A stretch of 64,000 bases of DNA from Phoenix dactylifera (GCF_009389715.1 NC_052404.1:9384745-9448744), one strand, 5' to 3'; positions 47,101 through 59,424 are shown, counted from the first letter of the stretch. The notes: generated by a model from the sequence alone, not told the origin. Made by a program: numbers and translations.

Positions 47101-50100
47101 ACAGAGATCTGTAAAATGGATGATATGACTGGTCCAAATGAGAATAACAACAAGCTTACCAGCTCAATTACAGTTGAAAGTAACCGCAATATGAGAATAG
47201 AATTTACTGATGGATGGTGAATGGATGCCTTTGTTATGCCTTGTGTGAAAGATTACTAAGCTCCTTTGGAGCTCTAAACTTTTCATTGTTGCAGGTATTC
47301 ATTGGATGCTTTCTTAGATGTGTTACTGTCAAAACAACTCCGGACCGGAAAGCTATTTGTTGGCCAGAAGCTTCGGGTACATTGGATGTTCATTGATATT
47401 TCTACATTATTTAATTATTTCTTATCAGATTTCAGCCATTCAACACTTGACAAAATAAACCTTTTCAGATCTGGGGTGCTGGTTTGCAAGGTTGGGTTGG
47501 ACCTGTTTCACCGCTTGAGGTTCATTCTGTCTATCAAGTTCTATAAACTATTTAAGATTGACATTTGGAATGTTAGAGCCTATCATTGTCTTTTGCTTCT
47601 TTTCAGGCATCAAAAACAGTTAGTTTACTGATACATAGTAACGGGACGTATCGGGCACACTGGGCTGATGCATTGGGATTATGTATGCACTTTCCAGTTG
47701 CGACACTAGTCTTGAGACTTGTTTTGGTGTTTATCTGTTTGCACTTTATTATTATTTTTATTGTTATGTTCTTTGTGGCCTTCTTCAGCATGCCTTCTTC
47801 ATGTGTATTTCCAGGCAAGGGTCTTGGGGCTCCATTGGCTTTTAGCTGCATAAAGGCAGGTGGGGGTAAAGTTCCAAGGACATTGGTTGGGATTACCAGG
47901 ATTTATCCTGTTTTATATAAGGAGAGGTGAATAGTGATTTGGTCCTAATTTTGTTGTCTTGCAAGAATAGCACAATGTTTATCTTCCTAGTATCAATTCA
48001 TCAATGTGCAATTCAGGTTCCCTGATGGTGGATCTGTTGTAGGATCAGAAAGGATGGAACATAAAGCCCTTCAACTGTACCACCAGAGGTATTTTGCTTT
48101 TGCTGTTGGTAACCTGATAGAATAGAAGTGCATGTATAATGAGTGATATATAGAAACCACCAACGGACAGAGTTTGACTACACATTAAATCAAGCTTCGA
48201 AAAAACTGGATTTTGGTTTTGGTCAGGCTTACGAGTTTTGGAATAGGCAGCTTTGCTCCATTTTCCAGTCATAAAAATTGGAAAGATAAGATAATTGTAA
48301 AAATAGAAAAAAAACAAAAGAAACCAAGAAAGTTATTTCACAACATTTAGAGTATTTTTTTGGTGTACAAGTTCTGTATTTGTGCGGTCTCAGTAGGTCT
48401 AGAATGAAGTTCATGTTGCATATAAATAACATTAATAGAACATACCGGTATTTTGTACCATGAACATAGATGGTTTACTTGTTTGAACTTTAGATGCTTA
48501 AAAATTCATTATATTTTGCAATTTTAAAACTTTTTTGGTGTCTAGTGCATTCCAATATTTTTCTTCATCATTTGTTTAGTAGAATTCACAATTATACTGA
48601 ATTTAAGCATTTCTTTTTCTAAGTTTTAAGCAGCCAATTAATTAAATGAGCGGTACATTATATCAAAAATGTCGCTACTAAGAAGAGTAATGTATTTTGT
48701 TGGTTTTTTGTTTAATCCCTACAAAGTACAATGAAAGGATTTTTTTTGAAGCATTTGGACCATCAAGGTTTACGTTTGTTTGTTTAACCAAGATAAAAAA
48801 GGAAAGTATTGAGAGTTGACACCAGGGTCGGCGGAATTGGTACTGAGCACCGTACTGGTTGCCCGGTGGCACGAGTTGGTACGGGCCTGCACCTTGCCGG
48901 GCCTGTACCGACACAGTAGAAGAGGCGGGGGAGAGGGAGAACGAGAGAGGAAAAGAGAGAGAAGGGGGAGGCCGAGAGAGGCCGGCGGAGAGCCAACGGA
49001 AGGCCGGGGAGCTGCTGCGCGGAGGAGGCGGAGGCCAGAGAGCTGCCGGGAAGCTGCGGAAGAGGGCTCCACTCCGGTCTCCTGTTTTGTTCAAAGCAAG
49101 GGCCGAAGGGGGCCCTTTTATTTTTGAGGTATTTAAGTAAAAGTCAGCAAACTAAAGAAAACCTAAAATTAGGGGTTAGTTTGTGTTTACCCTTGATGCA
49201 AACTGATCCATTTCGGCCTAAACAGATAGGACTAGTACTGCTGAAGCTTAAAAATCTTTGCATTGAATATTTGTTAGAGATAATGAACTCATAGTGTTTG
49301 TATTCTCTCAAATTTAAGTCTATCTGTTGTTTCTCATAGTCTTGACGTTTGATTCTATGCACGAATATAAGTAGGATCCGACAACTTGATGGTAATGATT
49401 GTAGTGATAAATGGGCATGGTAAATTATAAGCTAGAGTAACTTTATCGCTATGTTTGCTTTTGATTGGAATTGGTAATGCTCTGGCAATATGCTTGGTGG
49501 GAGGGTGGCAACATTTTTTACTATTGGATGGAAAAACAGTAGTCGACCTTGCTCACTCATTGTGGTGTCAACCTGGTTATTCAAAATGTGTTTCCTAGAT
49601 TATTTCTTTACTCATGATATAAGGAACAGCATCTCTTTTTGCTTGTTTGCCCGCTTTATTTGCTGTAGAACAGTAATCCCAATCGCACTCTTTCCAATAC
49701 AGCTTCTGATTGCAAGATAAATTTTCAGGCGATCAAAAATTGTAGACGATATTATGTCTGAGCAACAGGATGTTTTTGACAATGATAATGATAGCGATGA
49801 AGGGGCAAATATTTTAAAGATTCTTGAGGCTGCTGCTGAGCCTGAGGTGTTAATGGCAGATATGAGTTCCGAACAACTAATTTCTTTTTCAGCTTATCAG
49901 GCAAAGCAAAAGGTGTGCTTTAAGAAATCTTCTTCATAATTTTTTGTAAAAACTTTACTGAGTGAAGATTCATCCAACATCAGGCACTCAGGCAGTCTTA
50001 TATTCAGAAGAAGATTGAGAAATCTTTTGAAGATGCAGGCCTCAATTCCAGGGATGTAACCCCTTTTATGAGAGTGAGGGTGGTGGGATTAACCAGTAAG

Positions 50101-51815
50101 GGCTCATGCAGAAAGTGCCAACCAAGGGAAGGCTTGATAACAATCTGGAATCCAACTGAAAAGCAGGTGTGGTTGAGACCTTATGCTTCATATTACTATT
50201 ATTTTTTTCTTCCACCCTGTGGGAAAATAAAACACGTACCAAAAAGAAAAATGAGAAAGCCATATAAAAAAAAGTTAAAGGGGAGAGAGATGCATTGATA
50301 TATTGTTGTCTTTCTGATACATTGACATGCAGAGCTTCCACATCCCCTCTCGTTGATAAGAGCATCTTTGAAGTCATTTTACTTGCCAAATTCCTTATTT
50401 TGGACCCCCTTTCGAACTGTCTATCTACTTGCATTCCTTCAGTTAAATTATGATCCCCTTCCCCGCATCTTCTGTTACCTTAGTTTATTTCCACAAGGCA
50501 TTCTAAAAGAAATTCTTTTTTTTGATTTGTCATTCCTGAGCATCAGAAAGTTGATCTTGTTGAAGGAAAGATATATTCTGTTGCTGGACTCATGCCACTG
50601 AACTTTGGTACCAATATCCTTTACTTACAAGCTAGAGGATCTTCTACAGTATGGAAACCAACCTGTGCCATACAGACTGATAAATTTGAGTAAGCAAATG
50701 CTGCATTTTTCTTTGATTAAATTTCAGAAGCAAAGATATGTCATATTTGTTTTTTGCAGACCATTTTTCACCCCTCGCAAATCAATTACATTGTCAAATT
50801 TGGGTGAGGTACCTCTAGCAAGGTGAATGTTGTGCAATTTTGCTTTCCATTTTCTCCCCCTATCATTCTCCCTTCATAAATTAGTCTTATTTTCCTTCCA
50901 GTGAGTTTGATATTGCAGCTGTAATCGTGCATGTGGGAGACGTTTATATATCTGGATGCCAGAAAAAGCAGTGGATTTTCCTGACTGATGGATCCACATG
51001 CAGTTCGGAATCTTTGTTTGAAGGGCAATATGATCGTTTGCTTGCTGTCAGTTTCTGTTCGCCCATGATTGACAATGATTCATCTGCACTTTTCAGCCAC
51101 ACCTATTCAGGAAGCACAGTATGTGATGGGCTATTTGTTTGTATGGAAGATTTTTAGTATCATACGTTCTAACACTAAAAGAAATATTGGCATTGCTCTT
51201 AAAACTTTGGAATTGGATGATTTTCAAATTCCTAGTATATGATGATTGAGTAGTCATCTTCTTTGTTGTTTCATATAATTACTTAAAATATAATGGGTTT
51301 TAAATGTTTATAGTCATTTTGACATTATGGGTTAGGTACTGGGTATTCAACTATCTTAAGGATGACATTCTTTACATGCAGCTTCAGTAATAGCCATTTG
51401 TATATATATTGTTCCCTTTCAAATTTGCAAGACTACCGAGTTTGCTGCTACTGAATATCTTCCTGTGTAATGTAAGTCTTATGCTTCCTCTGCAGGTTGG
51501 CTTCTTTAATCTTGCCAAGCGAGCAAGGGACCAAATGAATCATCTTTGGGTAGCAGAGGCGACAGAAAATTCTACATATTGTGTTTCCTATAAACTTCCC
51601 AGCAGCTTACATCTCAAGGAAGCAGCAGACTCTGCTCAGAGATGGGCAAAAGTATCATATTGGGTGAGAACTAGAATATTCAAAAAGACGATTCTGATTT
51701 TGCATCAGTTGCTTCCAATATATATAGTTTCTCTGTAACATATTTTGATTGTGTGCAGGCTGTTCAGAAGCTTCGGGAGAGAGTTTTATGTATTATTGGC
51801 GGTCATGTAAGCTAG
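38171..51815 (+). CDS. BRCA2: BRCA2 homologue, RAD51/DMC1 loader
   Basis: Twenty-four coding exons, all GT-AG, agree in phase over 3,696 nt (1,231 residues; Arabidopsis BRCA2 is near 1,150). They are: 38171-38357, 38439-38585, 38802-38924, 39046-39183, 39695-39835, 43171-43905, 44025-44169, 44269-44312, 44386-44504, 44588-44742, 46777-46899, 46986-47216, 47295-47376, 47469-47519, 47607-47682, 47815-47926, 48017-48088, 49729-49912, 49984-50166, 50547-50689, 50760-50822, 50902-51118, 51496-51663, 51759-51815. The N-terminus has TWQILPTAGGHFRW. Six BRC repeats follow (cores MFRTGLGRSV, MFRTGYGKSV, MFHTGSGKSV, MFCTGSGKSV, LFQTGSGKTV, KFHTAGGRSI): one per exon in exons 2-5 and two in exon 6. These bind RAD51/DMC1. 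The helical and OB-fold DNA-binding domain starts near residue 640 (WVANHYKWIVWKLA, LTVSNVLEELKYR, TYRAHWADALG, TPFMRVRVVGLTS, VPLASEFDIAAVIVHVGD) and binds DSS1 and single-stranded DNA. The gene acts in homologous recombination and meiosis. Confidence 0.93.
40922..41043 (+). pseudogene. Decayed BRC-repeat exon in BRCA2 intron 5
   Basis: This 122-bp stretch has the anatomy of a BRC exon. An acidic/Gly lead-in (SNNDGA) and TMF come first, then, one base out of frame, TESGRSVLL, KPPSIKKAQSVL and a DGHNLERG end. A GTGATT donor follows, as after exon 4 (GTGACT). One missing base after ATGTTT breaks the frame; with it the length would be 123, the same as exon 3. The acceptor is AAG rather than CAG. 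Because the flanking exons are phase 1, skipping this unit leaves BRCA2 in frame. Confidence 0.75.
42100..42365. repeat. GGTACC-rich repeat, BRCA2 intron 5
   Basis: Dense GGTACCGGTAC-type motifs on both strands (for example CGATACCGGTACCGTACC near 42161-42178), with inverted arrangement around a centre near 42230. A related composition appears at 44920-45070, 48810-48915 and 53370-53530. Confidence 0.6.
44920..45070. repeat. GGTACC-type repeat, BRCA2 intron 10
   Basis: TTGGTACCAGCCTGCACTGC and CTGTACCGATCTGGTATGGT mark a degenerate relative of the repeat at 42100-42365, inside a 2-kb intron that otherwise shows nothing. Confidence 0.45.
48790..49130. repeat. GC-rich GGTACC-type insert in BRCA2 intron 17
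   Basis: Starts with GACACCAGGGTCGGCGG, GGTACTGAGCACCGTACTGG and GGTACGGGCC (48815-48890), then turns into GA-rich and strongly GC-rich DNA to about 49110. This contrasts sharply with the AT-rich intron around it. Open frames on both strands are Pro/Ser or Arg/Glu low complexity. Probably a repeat that picked up a GC-rich segment; source unknown. Confidence 0.45.
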
Positions 51816-53884
51816 GATGTTGAAATAGTTGAGTTAACCATTATAACAAGTAAGTTATTTGTTTGTTCCATGTTCATATCTATGAATTATGGAATCTCAT
51901 TCTACAATAATATTATAAATAGGAGATTGTATCATCCTGCTTCGTGGTGATACCAATTTTTCCATAGCCATCAGCCTCATTTTACTTATGATCAGAATAT
52001 AAGGTAGCATTTCTATTTTCTCCTCATGAATGGTCTTTTATGCAGTATAAATTCATGGAAAATGGACAAGAATGGCTGTAGAATGTCATATTTACCAAAC
52101 ATAAAAAGTGGATGCAAGGATTTGGGGGTTAACCATCTTTTTGGTCATAGTTTATTCAACATCTATGTTGTTTGAAAGATAAAAGAATATTTAACACATA
52201 CAGGATTTTCTAGTCAAACATAAGTATCTGGAATTTCTTAACCAGGCTGGACACCCTCTCCAGAATCTTGTTCCCACTCCGGCTCTTGTTTCATGGTGTC
52301 CGTGTGTGATAAAAATGTCTTCCATGCTACCTCTCTTTCATCAAAATTGATCAAACAATATTTGTCATTAATTTTTCTAACTATTCAAACCTTTACACTT
52401 TCTCTTTAAAGATGCAATAATCAAATAGATGTGTTCCGATGATATCATTACAATAGGCGTTTCCATAATCTTTGTTATTTGGCAGTTTGCTTCCTTTCTT
52501 ACCACACCCAAACTCACATTTACTTCCACTTCCTGCCTGGGCTACCAAGTTCTCACAGAGAAGAAAATGATCATATTTGAAAAAATTCAAAACTTTCAAT
52601 TTTTCAATCTTGAAGGAATTTATATAACTTGAGGGTTTTGTTTTTCTCCCTGTTTGACCTTTTTTAAGGATTGGAAATGACCAAGCTCATGCTTCCAACC
52701 AGCTGACTTGATAAGTTAGCTCTGTTTAAAACTAGATTCGGTCTCAGTAGACGTCATCATGTGATCATGCTATTGTAAACAATAATACTGTGGCTCAGCG
52801 GTTCTCAACCTTTTCTTTTCCTGCACTTAAGGTTACATTACCTGCTTGCTGCCAAGGCATGTTTTTCTCCCAGTTTCATCAGCAGTTCCTTTGCGCAAGA
52901 AGAGATGTTGTGGTCAACATCTCGTGTTGGGCAGGAGGCCAATGTACGTGAATGATCTCATTTACAAACTTTTCTTTGGCAGCAGAGCTGAAATTTGAGG
53001 CGGACAGACTTTCGGACAAAGGCAACGAACGGTGCTTATGAGGACAAATCGGTGGAAGTAGTAGTGGTTTAATTCAGATGCAAGGAGAAGCATGCTTCGA
53101 GAAAGTGATGCCATCCCTTCCTATCTTTTGGGTATCAACAAGATATCATGTGGTACTAGCAGAAACCAATATTTATGGAGAAAAGTTTACATATTGTACT
53201 TAAGGTCATCCACTTTACAGATTTTTCTTATTTGTTGTTTCCAATAACGGATCCACTCTAAGCAGGTGTTAGATATAACTATAGGCAAACCAGAAATGTA
53301 ATCATAATGAAAATGTTATAATCCTAAAATTGTATGATATTTTTTTGGTGGTAATCAATGTTCATTGTTTCGTCTCGGTATTAGTACCATCTTATTACAA
53401 TATCAGTACGTTCAGTATGTTCTCCGATTTTGGTATACCGAGGGTCGGTATATTTTTTATATCATATATCAGTTCAGTATCTGTGTGGTGCGGTATGGTC
53501 GTTACGTACTGATACCTACCTGTATGTGTAACCTTGGTGGTAATTGTACAAGATATTTGATGAAGATTTAACATAAGATGTTAATAGATGGGAACAGATT
53601 AAACTTTCTTGCCTGCAACTGAGACAAGCTATACTCCTTAGAAGGCCCTAACAATCACAACATAGCTCTGAGCAGCTCAGATACTGCCAAGCGCACTTGG
53701 GGCTGTATCCTGCAAGGCTGCTTAACACTTTTTTCTCTGTTGCCAGATAAAAGTTCGCTGGTGATCTATATCATTTGGGGAGGACTTATTGGCTTACCAT
53801 ATATCTATTCTCGCGGCACAAATAAATAAAAAACCATCCAATGGATTCTCCCTAATAGGGACCAAACGAAGAGAGTAAAAAATA
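51816..53884. other. BRCA2 3' flank
   Basis: The stop codon TAG at 51813-51815 directly follows GTAAGC, which could itself serve as a donor for an alternative end. No further coding exon could be supported. A GGTACC-type repeat (53370-53530) is the only other visible feature. Confidence 0.4.
53370..53530. repeat. GGTACC-type repeat downstream of BRCA2
   Basis: GTCTCGGTATTAGTACCATC, GTATACCGAGGGTCGGTATA and TGTGGTGCGGTATGGTCG resemble the intron repeats above, more degraded. Confidence 0.4.
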
Positions 53885-54050
53885 ACCAAGTCTAGACTCT
53901 TGGGATTTTTTTGAACAAATCTGGGCTGAGTTAGCCCAAGTTTGCCCTCCCCAGTTTCCTCGCAAAGGAGGCACAGGTTACCTCCACTGACGGTGGATCC
54001 CTAGTCGCAGGAAGTAACTCGACTACGTGACTTGGTCCAGACAGCGACGA
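53885..54050. repeat. Unclassified repeat-like segment
   Basis: A locally GC-rich block with GGGCTGAGTTAGCCCAAG and CTCCACTGACGGTGGATCC (short inverted repeats) in AT-rich surroundings. It may be a SINE or an LTR remnant; I do not recognise it. Confidence 0.3.
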
Positions 54051-54053
54051 CAC

Positions 54054-54116
54054 TATATATATATATATATGTATGTATGTATGTATATGTATATATGCAT
54101 GTATGTATGTATATAA
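54054..54116. repeat. AT/GTAT microsatellite
   Basis: (TA)n grading into (TATG)n. Confidence 0.9.
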
Positions 54117-56163
54117 AGTTAATAATCAGATGCATGCCATGGTTGCGCAGATAAACAAAATTTAACAACTGTTTTGTTACAAAAGGTTTCTTACAGTTAG
54201 AATAGTAAGAAGTGTTTCCCTTCCCTCAGCTTCTTGACTCATGGAAACTTCTGTTTTGAGAACAAGGATGAACACATCATTACCTAATAGAAACTAGATT
54301 CCCATTTTCATGCTATTTGTCGCACTAATGAGTTTCAGTATTGCGTAATTTTAAGGGTGCTTCTATCGCAACATCAATTGTTGCATCATATCTTACACAA
54401 GTCTCAAGACACTATTTTTTTTTCTATCTATTTTGCATAAATTTTGATATGGCTATCGTATGATTCAATAGTTGAAGTTGCGAAAGAATAAACCATTTTT
54501 TTCTGCAGAAGTTACAAGCCGAACCTCAAGAGAATTGGTGCATTACAGATTGAATAGCGAGTTTCTAATCTAGTATTGGATTCATAAAATAGTAGGCTCG
54601 ATTGGCACTCTAAAATAATTTTTCCTCTACAATTTGTGTTTCAAGCATGATGCCAAAAACGCAAAAAATAAAAATATAAAACAAATATTTATATTTTAAA
54701 TAGATATCTAAAAACTTGCCGGACATTTCACTCAACTCCAACATCATGAGAATGGCTACTTATTTGGACAAGAGCTAGCTCGATCGCATCTCGGAATGCC
54801 TGTCGATCACCATCATCCAGATGTCAACTCGTCTACAATCATAAGAAACAAAATTATAGTGTTGCTGGTCCAATCTCCATCTCCAAGTGTTCCTCTCATC
54901 ACGGGCGACCATGACTCGGCATCTTCCCTCGATCAGGAACGCTGCAAAGGTTTATCCAAACAAATTATTTGACACGACAAGTGGGACTCAGAACATTCCA
55001 AGCCGGACCCATGGCATCATGGCCTCGTAGGTCATTTAAATGAATGATGGACCCGCCTGCAATCTATGTTTCGATTTCTTTACATGCTATTTTAACTACC
55101 CTGCATTGACTAAGTAATACCCATTTAAATGGTGCAATAGTGAGTGTAACTCGCTACCCAATTATCTCGGTAGATGAAGAGCATCAAAATTCATTCTCCT
55201 AATCATCTTTCCATGTACAACATGAACAGCTTTGCATGGCTAAACCATCCTCTCATTTTGATGGCAATATTTTAAATAATAATGAGCTTTATCATTAAGA
55301 ATGCAAGTGGTGCAACAATGATGGTAAAAATTATTAGATTATTTGATACTTAGTTTTCATCGCTGAATTACGTGCTGCATCGGAAGGTATGATGCATGTA
55401 ACTAAAATTTTGAAGACGTCAAATATTATTTGAAGTGACCATTATTAGGTAGCTTACTGATTCAACATCTACAGAAATTTATAGTTATTCTTTGAGATAA
55501 GGTTGTTGGAGAATCGGATCATTTTTTTATCTTTTGAAGTGAAACAAATTTATTGAGAATTTAATAGAACAGTAGTTTGGATGATCATACAGAACTTACA
55601 CCACTAACAATGGCGTGAGATATTTTGTTTTGAATTGTTAGATTTTTTTTTCTTTCAGTTGCTTACGTCCTAGGTTGATTTAATGATTTCGGTTTACCTT
55701 AAAAAAAAAAAAATCCAATATCAACTTCACACTGCTTTCTAGGAAACTGGTCGCAATATTTATTGGCATCCATCACACAAGCCAAAACCTTCCCATCACA
55801 GCTGGTCACAGCTAAAGCTCTGTCTCTCGCGGTGACCGGATCCAGTGTCGCCTCCGTCGGCGCAGACCGAAGGACCTGGTTTTCTTTTAAAAAAAGCCTT
55901 GCGACCCCCGCGGGCTAGCCCTGGGGTCTACCATACCGCCGAATCTCGCGTATACATGTACTTGCTTCAAAGAGAGGGACAAAATTGTGATGGTGGGCGT
56001 AATTAAAACTACGAAACTAATAAAAGTAAAGGCTAAAGAAAAGGAAGCGTCGCAGCGCGTTTCACACTCGGCGGCACATGTGGGGAGGAGTTTGAGGTTA
56101 AAAGCTTTCATGGAAGTCCACAGAATTTCTCTCATTTGTCTTTTACTCCCTCTAACTCCCGTC
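54117..56163. other. Intergenic DNA without a supported gene
   Basis: AT-rich, no coding frame above noise, no recognised repeat ends. Confidence 0.45.
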
Positions 56164-56742
56164 CAGGGGTGTAAATGAATGTTGTACCATAAAACCACAA
56201 AAAAAAGGGGAAGGGGATGGGGGATGCGTAAATGAACGGAGCCTCAGATTAGGTCTGATCGTGCTTGGATTGAAATTAGTATTGTGCTCGAATTGCCCCT
56301 TCAAGCTTGATTCATTTATTATTATTTTGAGCTCATCGAGAATTTGAGCCAAATTTTGACCCAAACTAAAGAGGAGCCTTAAATCCATGGTCAAGCCAAA
56401 AAAATTATTTCAAGCTTGAATTAAGCTCGGTTCAAACTCGAACTATAGCTTGATTTCATTTTTTTAATTTAAATAAACTTTTAGTGGATCCATACTTCAA
56501 ATTATATGCTAGTTAAAGCATTAATTATAAAACAAAAATTTAGAAAAACAAATACTAAATTCCTATTGATTATGTTGCTCTATAAAAAACCAAGCATTAT
56601 AGGACCAAGCTTGAATGAGCTGGATGTTTTTCTGGTTTGGTCTGAAATTATCTTTGAACTTGAATTACTATCTCAAGCTTGGTTTATTTAGTTTCAAACC
56701 AAGCTTGTTCCAAGTCAAGCTCGAGCTGTTCTTTTACCACTA
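56164..56742. mobile_element. hAT-like MITE
   Basis: The left end CAGGGGTGTAAATGAATG and the complement of the right end TAGTGGTAAAAGAACAGC share the AGNGGTGTAAA-like start of plant hAT elements. The interior is rich in CAAGCTTGA/AGCTCGA motifs. No matching 8-bp TSD was found. Confidence 0.45.
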
Positions 56743-57510
56743 ATGCTTTGTTGTTAGTCTTAATCCGATTCTTATCTTATACATCAATTCACGATGCCCT
56801 GCAAGTTGGGCACCCATTTGCTAATACTTTGTTTAGCTAGAAAATTAGGGAATGGGCATCATGTTGTCTAGTAATCCGTAAAATATCACCTACTTGTATG
56901 GGGCTAGTCCTTAATTGAATGACATATATAACCCTCAAGGTTAGATAGGGAAGACGACCATAGATTTGTCCGAACTATCATTGTCCTTTTTGCTAAATGG
57001 AGTGTACTATAAATTGTAAACAAGCACCTCTTTTCTCCATTGATGCAATTTTCTTACAAAATCCATTATGCCCAAAGCGTGCTATCTAAGCTTAGAATAT
57101 TTGAGTTTGTGACCTCAGAACTTTTAATAATTTATTAGCAAATTGTAGAATTGTCATTAGTAATACAGGGTTCGCTTACTTTTGGTCCTTGGTATTACAA
57201 GCTCCTTTTCCAAAAAGTTAAGCAATTGGTGTTGGCGTCACATGACACTGAAAGATCCATTTATATAAAAGATTCATTTGCATAAACTCAAAAGCATCCA
57301 CATCATAGAACAATTGAGTTATAACAATTAGCACACATAATTTTTTCTCTTTTTGGATGGTCGATGTCAAAAAGAGAGAGAATTTTACTAGATATACTTC
57401 AATAGAAACCTAAATAAAAAAAAGGATGGAGATGAGTACATGAATGGAGATGAGCATATTACATCTCATTCATATTATTCATTACATGTCGTGACACAAG
57501 CACCAACTAA

Positions 57511-57548
<38 letters not shown>

Positions 57549-57750
57549 ATATAATAAACTTTGCCATCTCAGCAACGACCATCGAGAATTTTATAACCTA
57601 GCAATATTCATGAAGTTTGCATGTTCAAGACAAATGCTACACAATAGTTCATCTACATTCAAAACCACCATTTACAATTATATGCTTTGTAGATAGAGCG
57701 AGCACTGCTCATACCAAGTAGAACAAATTGGCAAACAAGTGCTACTTGCC
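56743..57750. other. Intergenic DNA without a supported gene
   Basis: AT-rich; a pure (TA)n microsatellite at 57512-57544 is the only clear structure. Confidence 0.5.
57512..57544. repeat. (TA)n microsatellite
   Basis: Sixteen uninterrupted TA units. Confidence 0.95.
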
Positions 57751-58157
57751 ATTGAGGTGGTAGCCCAATGGGAGCGTGGGCTTACTTCTAACCAAGTGAT
57801 TTCGAGTTTGAAATGCACGAGCGTCGATTAAATTGTGGAGACCGGATGCTCTCTGCTCGGACATGAGGTCTGGAAGGGCGTATCGTTTTGTTGGTAGCCT
57901 CGGTGGTACCAAATGTGACGCACTCATACATGGTATTCGTGTCGGAGCTCAGAGGGATAACCGAGCCGGGCCCACGGATGGAGAGGATATGAGTATAACC
58001 GGCCAGGGTGTCCAACACACGGTCATTTTTGCCCGCATCGAACATTCTCCTTGCGGAGTGGGGGCCTAGTGGAGGCTGCTACGCGAGAATTGGCTTGTCC
58101 ACCCCCCTGGGGCCTAGTGGAGGCTGCTATGCGAGAATTGGCTTGTCCCCCGCCCCC
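57751..58157 (+). mobile_element. SINE-like element, copy B, with duplicated tail
   Basis: Box-A-like TAGCCCAATGG at about 57762-57772 fits the RNA polymerase III A-box consensus. A box-B-like TTTCGAGTTTGAA lies about 35 bp later, then CGAGCGTCGATTAAATT as in copy A at 25425-25750. The 3' end (GGGCCTAGTGGAGGCTGCTA, CGAGAATTGGCTTGTCC) is present twice in tandem, and an A-run follows at about 58170. The two copies differ widely, so neither is recent. Confidence 0.55.
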
Positions 58158-58263
58158 CTTCTTCAAGCACAAAAAAAAAAAGCCAATTTATAACTCATGG
58201 TGATATTTTTAGCATAACAATGTACAAGTTGGATATTCATATAAGATCAGAAATAAGCAAAGG

Positions 58264-58746
58264 GTGATGTGGGAAATCACACAAGCGTCCAGCCAAAGGA
58301 CAGTTGGGTATCAACCAACTGGCTCCTTATTTTATTACCCACAGACATCAATCACCCTGATTTTAATTAACCACTACACTGCCCAACCAACCCCAGCTCC
58401 CCCGCGCCACCACTCCGCTTTCTCCCCACTTTCCGCACCACTAAAACAGCCCATTGGAAACACCACCAAAATCCACCCTCCCAAATCTTCAATCCAACAA
58501 ACAAAAGCCCAATTGCTCAATTTGCGTTACAACCAAGGTTAGTACCCTATAAAAAAATCTTTAGAAAAATATTTTTTAAATAAAACCTTTAAATATATAA
58601 AAATCTTTAAATAAATCTCCTGTAAGCTATAAAAATCTTTAAATAAATAAATCTCATGTAACGCCATACTTTCCCAACGCTTCTCTCATATATAAACCTT
58701 TCCCAACTCACCCAATAACCATCTCTCTCTTTAGAACTGCTGAGTG
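58264..58746 (+). promoter_or_regulatory. Upstream region of the PYL gene with TATA box
   Basis: TATATAAA at 58689-58696 lies 51 bp before the ATG, so the leader is short. C-rich DNA at 58370-58500 precedes an AT-rich repeat of AAATCTTTAAATA words (58553-58650). Confidence 0.5.
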
Positions 58747-59424
58747 ATGCCTTGCACTCCTCCGAAGTCCTCCGTCCAACGCCAAAGGCTCAGCACGACA
58801 GCCGGCGTCGGGGCCATAAACGGGAACGGCATGACCCAGGGGCCGATAGCCGGCGGCAAGGTGGCGGCGGAGGAACGATGCACGGCGCACGCGGTGCCCG
58901 AGGAGGTGGCGCGGCACCACGAGCACGCGCTGGGGCCGCATCAGTGCTGCTCGGCCGTGGTCCAGACCATCGCCGCACCCGTGCCGACGGTGTGGTCGGT
59001 GGTCCGCCGCTTCGACAAGCCACAGACCTACAAGCACTTCGTCAAGAGCTGCCACGTCCTCGTCGGCGACGGCGACGTCGGCACCCTCCGCGAGGTCCGG
59101 GTGGTCTCCGGCCTACCGGCGGTGACCAGCACCGAGCGTCTCGAGATCCTCGACGACGAGCGCCACGTGCTCAGCTTCCGGGTCGTCGGCGGCGAGCACC
59201 GGCTGGCCAACTACCGGTCGGTGACCACCCTCCACGAGGCCGCCGCTGGCGGCGGGGGGACGGTGGTGGTGGAATCGTACGTGGTGGACGTGCCGGCCGG
59301 GAACACGAGGGAGGACACGCGGGTCTTCGTCGACACCATCGTCAAGTGCAACCTCCAGTCGCTCGCGCGCACGGCCGAGAACCTCGCCCGGCGCGGCGGC
59401 GCCGTCGCGAGAGCAGACCCGTAA
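58747..59424 (+). CDS. PYL: Abscisic-acid receptor, PYR/PYL/RCAR family (PYL4-6 type)
   Basis: A single-exon gene of 225 residues from the ATG at 58747; very GC-rich codons, as often in monocot single-exon genes. Residues 1-45 are a variable N-terminus. The START-like fold follows: [21 protein letters not shown] (about 82-102, with Lys100 equivalent to the ABA-carboxylate-binding lysine), gate loop SGLPA at 121-125, latch HRL at 151-153, and the C-terminal helix [20 protein letters not shown]. All gate and latch residues are intact. On binding ABA the receptor closes and inhibits clade A PP2C phosphatases, releasing SnRK2 kinases. The long N-terminus and sequence fit the PYL4-6 (monomeric) subfamily; the exact member is not assignable. 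The GTG before the ATG is not needed. Confidence 0.95.
   Translation: MPCTPPKSSVQRQRLSTTAGVGAINGNGMTQGPIAGGKVAAEERCTAHAVPEEVARHHEHALGPHQCCSAVVQTIAAPVPTVWSVVRRFDKPQTYKHFVKSCHVLVGDGDVGTLREVRVVSGLPAVTSTERLEILDDERHVLSFRVVGGEHRLANYRSVTTLHEAAAGGGGTVVVESYVVDVPAGNTREDTRVFVDTIVKCNLQSLARTAENLARRGGAVARADP

Noticed and set aside
48678-49140. Open frames of about 100-138 codons in BRCA2 intron 17
   Set aside because: Low-complexity translation of a GC/GA-rich repeat insert.
52393-53571. Small frames downstream of BRCA2 as extra exons
   Set aside because: BRCA2 already ends with the expected C-terminal helix; no phase-compatible acceptor with conserved sequence follows.
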